Source: Haberlea rhodopensis (Eukaryota > Streptophyta > Magnoliopsida > Lamiales > Gesneriaceae). From it: a stretch of DNA of 64,000 nucleotides. Where the stretch lies: positions 1,302,001-1,366,000 of the forward strand of contig CAJQUN010000001.1 in assembly GCA_907163345.1 (NCBI GenBank). Reading direction: 5' to 3'. Shown here piece by piece: positions 56,836-64,000 of the stretch (the first letter of the stretch is position 1; each line of letters begins with the position of its first letter). Below the pieces are notes generated by a model. That model made no database searches, was not told the DNA's origin, and worked only from the letters and a program-made list of their open reading frames with translations. The position numbers were made by a program, and so were the translations under genes.

Positions 56836-57381
56836 TTTTGATTATTGTCGCCATCTAAAATGGCGACATTAAATAAAAAAATATTTTTTTTTTGTCGCCA
56901 TCTCAGATGGCGACAATATTTAAAAACAAAAAAAAAATCTGTCTTTATATACCGACATCGGCAAAACAATTATTTTTTAATATAATGTCGCCATCTAATT
57001 AAAAGATGTCGCCATGTTAGATGGCGACTTCCGAAAATAATATTTTTTTTAAGATTTTTATGGATGTCGCCATGTCAGATGGCGACTTTAATTGAAGTCG
57101 CCATCTGACATGGCGTCATCGAAAAAATAATACTTTTTTTTAATAATTTTTGTTGAAGTCGCCATGTCAGATGGCGACTTCAAATGAAGTCGCCATCTGA
57201 CATGGCGACATCAAAAATAATAGTTTTTTTTAATATTTTTTGTAGAAGTCGCCATGTGAGATGGCGACTTCAAATGAAGTCGCCATCTCACATGGCGACT
57301 TAGGTCACTTTAATAATAGAAAAAAAAAACGATTATTTTGTTAAATAATTTAATTTTTTCGAATATTTAGTTAAAAACCCC
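56836..57381. repeat. Right terminal inverted repeat with about nine short palindromes
   Basis: The palindrome type of the left end recurs at about 56848, 56893, 56982, 57013, 57064, 57095, 57156, 57185, 57246 and 57275, separated by 30-45 bp of T- or A-rich spacer; the 56982 copy has lost one arm. It is longer than the left repeat, so the two ends have changed unequally. Confidence 0.8.
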
Positions 57382-57392
57382 CATTAATCCAG

Positions 57393-58050
57393 CTTTCATA
57401 TACTTTTCTCATTTTATTTTAGTTTTCTTGCCACATCCATCGATTTTTTATTTTTTATTTTTTTGAAAAAGCTTACTATTTCTCATAAATGTTGATACAT
57501 CACGGGTTGGAACTAGGGACGAATTTCGAATTTAAGTTAAGAGAGAAAAAAAATATTAAAAATTGAAGAAAATATTTTAGAGTGGTAAAACACAGTTTTT
57601 AGGGAACAATATGTAATTTTGGTAGAGCAAAATATTTTTTTAGGGGAAAAAATACAATTTTAAGAGTAATATAAAAAAAAGAAGGAAGATACTTGCACTC
57701 CCTTACCCCTTCACGTGTGCTTCCGCCCTTGGTTGGAAGAATAAATTAGTGGAAGTAATGGTCTATACAACAATATAAACTCAATACATGATTCTTTTTA
57801 AGATTTACAATTTTAGAATTTTAATGCAGTCATATAAGGAATTAAGAAACATTAGTGAAGATTTCAAGCTCGTTTTAAAAATATTTGTTTGGTAGTAAAT
57901 CAATTTCTTTCTTCGAATATGTTACTTATATACGTGTCTAGTAATTTGTGGGTTCAGTCAGATTTAATAATGGAAGAAAATTTAATCAAAAGACTTATGG
58001 GCACCCCCAAATAAAAATCTAACTTCTATAAACCGTTTCCGTTTGACCTA
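57393..58050. other. AT-rich intergenic sequence
   Basis: No gene seen. Near 57590-57680 the sequence has the ttttagggg(a/g)aaaaatac style of degenerate retroelement flanks, not assignable. Confidence 0.35.
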
Positions 58051-58068
58051 ATAACCTATATTATCTTT

Positions 58069-58334
58069 TTTTTTTTATTTACAAGGTATACAGGCTTTCG
58101 CCTGACTAGTCCTTGGGTGACGGAACCGACCCCTCAACGCCGCCACCAGGTAAATCGAGGGATGTGCCCGAGCTGACAGACATCTGTGGGAGAGGACCTA
58201 CAGACCACGACCCCAGAGCTCACCCCACAATATTTCAGCAGAGAATGCGCTCCACACGGGAATCGAACCTGGCGTCGAGGAAGTTATCCCTACGTCACCA
58301 CAAACCTTACCAACCCGGCTATGCCCCTGGGGGC
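58069..58334 (-). mobile_element. tRNA-derived SINE (Au-SINE-like)
   Basis: Read on the minus strand from 58334: a Pol III box A-like motif (tagccgggttgg), box B GGTTCGATTCC, a GC-rich body, and an end gaaagcctgtataccttgta followed by an A-rich tail. Flanked by an 18-bp duplication ataacctatattatcttt (58051-58068 and 58335-58352), which shows retroposition. The 3' end resembles the plant Au SINE family. Confidence 0.88.
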
Positions 58335-58403
58335 ATAACCTATATTATCTTTACATTTACGACAGAGGGCTATGGGATTCAGTTCCCACCGCACTTTTCT
58401 TCG

Positions 58404-58404
<1 letters not shown>

Positions 58405-58466
<62 letters not shown>
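58405..58466. repeat. (TA)n microsatellite
   Basis: About 60 bp of pure TA, just before the first Helitron-like element. Confidence 0.95.
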
Positions 58467-58467
<1 letters not shown>

Positions 58468-58470
58468 CTA

Positions 58471-58742
58471 TCTTATAATGGCTAAGCACATTAGTGGTAT
58501 GACCATTTTGCAAATCCGAAAATACCTCTATTATTATGTGCTAAATGACCGCAAGGCCCCTGCTAATTTGGATAACCACAATAACATCAAAAAAATATTT
58601 GGGAGGGTATTAAACTACAAAATCAATTGAAAAAAGTTTATTACATCCCAAAAGCAAAAATTAAAAATTGAATTTATAATTACCACCTTATTTTACAAAA
58701 CAAATACCGTATATGCACGCAACGTGTGCAATGGAGCACTAG
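58471..58742 (+). mobile_element. Short Helitron-like element, copy 1
   Basis: Starts A|TCTTATAATGGCTAAGCAC and ends GCACGCAACGTGTGC (imperfect hairpin) followed about 8 bases later by CTAG|T. TC start, subterminal hairpin, CTAG end and insertion between A and T are Helitron hallmarks. No coding. Its twin is at 59441. Confidence 0.65.
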
Positions 58743-59440
58743 TATATATAATGTGTGAGCATCTTAGTGGTCCGACTATTTTAAGTCAATGTATAATTAC
58801 ACTCATTGCCCCTGCCAATCTAAAATATTACAATCATACATACCATCTATGTATCAATCAATTTATGTTATGTCCTTCCCAATCTTACAAAATACGTTCA
58901 CACATGCTATACAATTTACCATATTACCCTAAAAAATTTATTAAAATCCAAAAAAATTTAGAATATAAAAATACTGTATAATCATTTCATAATTTAAATT
59001 AAAAAAAAACTAAAACCAAAATAATAAACGATGTTATAATTATCACATTTTTTTACAAAATATATATATATATATATATATTATTATATTATAAAAGGGA
59101 GAGGTGTATAGAAACTACAATGGCCTCTTGGTATGGCCATGCAATTACTAAAATTGCCCTAAATCTTTTATTAATCACAAATAGTATGCCAACATACAAA
59201 ATGACTGAAATATCCTTGAAACTTTTAATAATGTAAATTTATCCTAATATACAATATTCTTAAAAGTCCGTAATGCCCTTCATAATATTGTCAATTACAA
59301 TATTATTGTATCACATAATATTTGTAATTAAATTTCGAAAAAGAAGTTAAAAACCGCTTGCTGAAGACACTAGTGTTTGATTAAAGCTTAATATAACTGA
59401 TAATTCTAGACGTCGTGAAGTATTAACGATAATCTTACTA
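58743..59440. other. Diverged relatives of the Helitron-like repeat between the twins
   Basis: At 58745-58830 the sequence (tgtgagcatcttagtggtcc, then attgcccctgccaatctaaa) is a diverged copy of the same repeat. At about 59090-59375 a further related block (taaaagggagaggtgtatag onward) ends with ...actagtg. A (TA)n tract lies at 59060-59082. No gene. Confidence 0.5.
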
Positions 59441-59713
59441 TCTTATAATGGCTAAGCACCTTAGTGGTATGACTATTTTGCAAATCCAAAAATACCCCTA
59501 CTATTATGTGCTAAATGACCACAAGACCCATGCTAATTTGGATAACCATAATAACATCAAAAAAATATTTGAAAGGGTATTAAACTACAAAATCAATTTA
59601 AAAAAAGTTTAATATATCACAAAAGCAAAAATTAAAAATTGAATTTATAATTACCACATCACTTTACAAAACAAATACCGTATATGCACGCAACGTGTGC
59701 AACGGAGCACTAG
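59441..59713 (+). mobile_element. Short Helitron-like element, copy 2
   Basis: Near-identical to 58471-58742 with the same ends and hairpin. About 970 bp separates the two, in the same orientation. A (TA)n tract follows at 59735-59772. Confidence 0.65.
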
Positions 59714-59731
59714 TATCTATTATCTATAATC

Positions 59732-59772
<41 letters not shown>

Positions 59773-59774
<2 letters not shown>

Positions 59775-60292
59775 GTGATATTCTTAGAATAACTACATTT
59801 GATCTCTCACGTCATACCAAATTTTCTTTCCAAAATATTCATTTCTCATTGTATTACAATTTTTAAATAAAACATAACATAACAATTAACAAGTTATAAT
59901 TTCAAACATTAATTTTAAATAAAAAAATACTCCAACTTTATTATATTTCAAAAAAAATACTTTATATAAAATTATATTTATATTAAAATTTATTTTATGT
60001 GCATACATCACGTACAAAGATTTACGAGTAATAATGAAGTGTCTAGTTTAAAAAATCGCGTAACAGATCATATCCACTATTATTGTTGTAATTAACCTAT
60101 CATGTTTGTTTTTTAAAAGAAAAAGTAAATAAAACAATTATTCAAAACATTGAAATAGTCAGATTCATTGTAACTAGCCAATGAGAAGTCAACATGGTTC
60201 ATTTGCTCCTAGACGTCGTGCCATTCCAGTTTAAGTTGTAATTTTTTATTTTTTTTAGGAAATAATGATAGCTTCATAAATCAATATAACAT
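59773..60292. other. AT-rich intergenic sequence
   Basis: No gene or transposon end recognised. Confidence 0.4.
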
Positions 60293-60517
60293 CTAAGTCA
60301 ATATAATATTATGAATATAGCTACGATAATTTGGCAATCCCCCTGTTGAAACTAATGTGTGCTTTGCTAAATGATGTGCTGCATTATTTTCAGTACGACG
60401 AACTAGTTGTGCTCTTACCATTGTAAAATTTATCATGGTTCTTTGAATATCAAATATTACATGACCGATTGAGGACATATTTGCAAATGTTAAGTTCACC
60501 GTCTGAATGACAGTCAA
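60293..60517 (-). pseudogene. RNase H-like fragment from a LINE
   Basis: Minus-strand frame of 74 codons with VIFDIQRTMINFTMVRAQLV and RRTENNAAHHLAKHTL, the C-terminal pattern of the RNase H-like domain (RVT_3) of plant LINEs. No upstream RNase H catalytic residues are present. Confidence 0.55.
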
Positions 60518-62017
60518 TTTGAGAACTGGATGTTAGTAGCTTGCTTCACTTTTTTCAATATAGATTCTTTTGGTGAAAGTTAGATAATCATTTTACGCTG
60601 CTTTACGTTTTACCTAGATTCATGCATCATAATTATACTCCCTTGGTGGTATTTATTATCTAACAGAAACTTTTTGGAGAGAGCTTGTAACTTATTATAT
60701 ATTTATCTAAAATAAAGAGTTGTTATTGCGAAAGCCAAACCAAGCCATTCAATAGTAGATGTCAAGAATCATATATTTTACTTGGTTTTTGTATTTTTGA
60801 GACATTTCCGCAAATTATGTTGATCTAGGTTACTTCTTGTTCTAAGCTTGATTTCTCTCCTTCCTAAAATGGTACTTGCCGGACAAATCTAGGATGATAG
60901 TTTCTAAGGCAGATCCTGCTATACAGCAGTGGTTGTCTGATATTGTTCACCCGATTCCATTGGCCTTCTACAAACTGGATTGGGCTGTTTGAGCTAGAGT
61001 TCGGGTTCAAGGTTACTTGATAGTTTTCTCTATATTATTTACCTTCAGGATAAAGGTGAGTTCCACAGAACCCTAATACTCACTCAAATTTATGATAACA
61101 AATATGTATATGGTATGGAGATGCAGTGGTCATGTCAAGTAATTCCTAATAACTGGGACTACCTCACCTTTTTGTATATAAGCAGGTGGTCCCTCTAGTG
61201 GCCTCCACCTATCAACTTGATCCACTTCGCTTATTAACCCCTACTGCTATGGCATGTTTCGTCATATGTAAAGTTGAGGACTTTTTTGTCCCTTTGCCCA
61301 ATGCATTGGAAAGTACAAGACTTTAGCTGCTTCAAATTCTGAAAGTGTTAAATAATGGGAAAATGCGCCAACTACTTATTAAACAAATGAGTACCGAAAA
61401 CTGTAGAAATCTGATCACAAGATTGTGCACCATGTAGAAATAATTTTCTGATTTTATCGTGAATAGATTAGATTGATTTCATCCACTAATTGCTCTCGTT
61501 TTCTTGGATTTTATTGCCTAGGTGTGAAGAGGTAGTGATTGTAATTTGAATTAATGGTGGTTGAACCACATTATTTATGTGTCTTTCCTTTTTTGAACAT
61601 CTTTCACTGTTCGGGAATCTGAATAAAGCAAACAACACGAAACTCTCTGCAAAATATAGTGATCATTTGATTGTCTAAAAACTTTCTTGTGGATATATGA
61701 GGGGCTATAAGCCTAAGTTATGAAAACGACCTACTTAATTCTACGATGATACAAAGTTTAATGGCATGGAATATTATAACAAAGGTCGAAGTATTAAAGG
61801 TGGATTATGCATGAGCATACATTTTGTGATATCATTTTCCTTAGCTTTATAAAATTTAGGAAGAAAGCTAATATATCAAGATTTCTCTTTTCCTACCTTA
61901 AAAAAAAGGGTTCTTTTGCTTCTCTCTCAGTGATGAATGCACGCCAATGTATATCCTTGAATATAATTTGATCAGAGCTTCTGAATAGGTCTTCACTAAT
62001 GCTAACTTGTTTATCAG
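60518..62017. other. Intergenic sequence upstream of the copine pseudogene
   Basis: Less AT-rich in places (60880-61350), but no reading frame or earlier copine exon recognised. The 5' half of the copine gene is missing. Confidence 0.4.
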
Positions 62018-63614
62018 CTTCAAATGGCAATCCCCGATCACCGGATTCATTGCACTATATTGATCCTTCAGGACGACTAAATGCATATCAGAGACTGAGA
62101 TGTATTTCTAAGTGATTTTAACGCTATGGGTGTGAAAAAAAAAAACACAACTAATTTCACTTCTCTAAATTTAGGCAATTCAGAGGTTGGAGGAGTTTTG
62201 CAGTTTTATGATTCAGACAAAAAATTTCCTGCTTGGAGTTTTGGAGCACGTCCAATTGATGGCCCTGTATCCCCATTGTTTCAACTTAAATGGCAGCAGT
62301 CATTATTGTGAGGTGACCCTTCTTTTTTCAAACCTGTTTTTCTCTCCACTAGTGGTAATTTTTCATCATTACTCATCAATTCTCCCAGGATGAAGAAATC
62401 CATGGGATTATGATGGCATACACAAGTGCTCTTTTCAATGCCTCATTGGCCGGACCTACATTATTTGGACATGTAGTTACGAAGGCAGCACAGATAGCTA
62501 GTGGATTTGTTGCCAATAGTGAAAAAAAAAGTATTTCATTTTGTTGATCATCACGGTAATGAAACTTTTGCAACTTTCAAGTTTCAGTATTAGGATTGTC
62601 TATGTTGAATTGTGTTCTTGTTGATATATCTGCATCTCGTAACAAAACTGTACTAACCTTGCAATTATTAGGTCAAGCCAGTGTCACTTCACTCTGATAT
62701 CATGTGTTTTTTTTTGTTTGATCCTGTCTTTTATTATCTGTCTTCCACACCCGAAACTCTTTAGGATGGTGTTATGACAGATCTTCCGGAAACAAAGGAT
62801 GCCCTCGTTATGGCATCAGATCTGCCACTGTCCATACTAACTGTTGGGGTTGGAGGTGCTGATTTTTGGGAAATGGAGGTATATGTTTTCCTTATCTTCT
62901 TTAAATGGTCTCTCCTTGTTAAAAGCATTTCCTAAAATGGCCGTAGCAACATTGCCTGCTGATATTTGATACCACCCGACTTTTATACTTGTAATGTCAT
63001 CAATTCTTTATCAGATATTAGATGCAGATAAAGGGAGAGGCTTGAAAGTTCGACTGGAAGGGTTGCATCACGTGATATAGTTCAGTTTGTCCCTTTCCGA
63101 GATGTACAGGGTAAGCCTGAAATAAATTAGATAAAAAACCTCTTGGCCTACACGTGATAATATCCAAACATGATGCATGGTTGTTGTTTATAGTTCAAAA
63201 AATGTGCTTTCTGGAACAAAGACCGATGCTCAGCCAAAAAATTTAATATCAGAACCAAGGGCACCGGATTGATTCTCAGTCGAAGCAATTGGTGGGGGAT
63301 TATCGGATCGGCATGAACAATAATCCAAATCTCTGGCTTGTCTGATAACCTCTATGAGAAAGCAACCAAAATGTTGTGCATGATCTACATTTTAAATATT
63401 TGAGTTGCATTTTAGTGTAGCTGTCGGGCACAATTCGGTATAACTGTTATCCAACAGTTGGAGTTCAAATTTACGCTAAAAGATTGTTTTAATACCCAGA
63501 TTTCTAATATTTAATACAGGCTGAGAGATCTCGGTGACTCGATCACTTTTGGCAGAATTGCCTTCCCAGTTTTTGACATACATGCGAGCTCGAGGCATCA
63601 TTCCAAATACATGA
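62018..63614 (+). pseudogene. BONZAI/copine pseudogene, 3' part only
   Basis: Six exon-like blocks (62018-62093, 62175-62312, 62387-62555, 62765-62878, 63015-63110 and 63520-63614) match the copine A domain of plant BONZAI proteins: SPDSLHYIDPSGRLNAYQ, GVLQFYDSDKKFPAWSFGAR, IMMAYTSALFNASLAGPTLF, DLPETKDALVMASDLPLS with VGVGGADFWEME, ILDADKG, and AELPSQFLTYMRARGIIPNT then stop. Lesions: no GT donor after block 1, extra base in block 2 near 62270, single-base shift in the A-run of block 3 (62522-62530), and a 1-bp loss at about 63040 in block 5. C2 domains are missing. BONZAI proteins are membrane-bound Ca2+ sensors that restrain plant immune responses. Retained introns show this is a duplicated gene piece, not a retrocopy. 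Confidence 0.85.
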
Positions 63615-64000
63615 CGATCTTTAGCTTCACTTATAGCATCTGCTGTTATGTGGCCTGCGGCTGGAGCACCAGCATCATCTTCGTTAAGCTTCTGGTGAGA
63701 TCTTTTTTCGTCTTACCAATGAAAACAATTCGAGTTCACCTCCAACTTTTCCGGTTGATCCTAATATCATTTATGGCACGTTCAAATTCTTGTGCTCGAG
63801 TCAATTTGAATACATGAAAATAGATTTCGAGCTTAATTCAGATTTAAATCCGTTTGCTCAGTAGATCTCAAATCGCTCGCGAGTTCTTGATTTACTTACT
63901 AACAGATCATAAGTAAATTTAAAATCGAACAATTAGTTAAAGCTTCAACTTCTAAGTTGTCCTTACCTTAAATGCAAAATAATTAGATTTTCCAGTTTCA
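63615..64000. other. Right-end flank
   Basis: Downstream of the copine pseudogene. No feature recognised. Confidence 0.4.

Larger units (their letters stand above)
52001..57381. mobile_element. Mutator-like element carrying a plant mobile domain gene
   Basis: Flanked by CATTAATCCAG at 51990-52000 and 57382-57392 (11 bp as aligned; 9-11 bp depending on the end assigned), as expected for Mutator-like elements. Ends are inverted: GGTTTTTTAACTAAATATTC and its complement at the right. The terminal repeats contain arrays of short palindromes. Inside, a PMD gene (plus) converges on a MuDR-type transposase (minus), and the two frames overlap around 55110-55230. The transposase lacks its C-terminal half, so this is a deletion derivative that could move only with help. 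Confidence 0.88.

Noticed and set aside
58251..58340. Possible tRNA gene (box B-like GGTTCGATTCC on the minus strand)
   Set aside because: No cloverleaf with acceptor pairing could be built; the sequence continues as a SINE body with target duplications.
58113..58478. 121-codon plus-strand frame
   Set aside because: Antisense of the SINE running into a (TA)n tract.

Overview
Nuclear DNA of a flowering plant, almost certainly a eudicot and probably an asterid (my inference from gene style and repeats, not proven). It is AT-rich, has split genes with GT-AG introns, and is heavily loaded with transposons. Everything here was read by eye; no database search was run.

Genes from left to right: (1) Dr1/NC2-beta, a TATA-binding-protein repressor subunit, plus strand, five coding exons, with its last intron swollen to 8.4 kb. 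(2) An STK16-type membrane-anchored Ser/Thr kinase, minus strand, six exons, whose second intron is 10.5 kb and holds four transposons. (3) A host gene derived from a hAT transposase (BED finger plus hAT C-terminal domain), plus strand, divergent from the kinase across about 1.2 kb. (4) A plasmodesmata callose-binding (X8, GPI-anchored) protein, minus strand, including a 34-bp exon. (5) An ARF2-like auxin response factor, minus strand, 14 exons, with a tasiR-ARF target site. (6) A complete-ended Mutator-like element carrying a plant mobile domain (PMD) gene facing a truncated MuDR-type transposase. (7) A decayed 5'-truncated BONZAI/copine pseudogene.

The kinase, PDCB-like and ARF2 genes read as intact over all exons. 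Dr1 is intact too, although about 7.6 kb of nested repeats sit in its fourth intron: a Helitron-like AT-rich array split by a full-length non-autonomous LTR retrotransposon. A second, far younger copy of the same LTR family lies in the kinase intron, next to a Mutator-type hairpin MITE, a PIF/Harbinger-like element with a huge AT microsatellite core, and a 3-kb hAT element with perfect 8-bp target duplications.

The most unusual structures are two hairpin arrays. The LTR family carries an internal array of roughly 83-bp units, each with three stem-loops sharing a 5-nt T(T/C)ACG loop. The Mutator-like element has terminal repeats built from about 16 short palindromes; the best-formed ones keep perfect pairing while differing from each other in both arms. 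Smaller items include an 18-bp-TSD tRNA-derived SINE, twin Helitron-like elements, LINE relics and several short tandem duplications.
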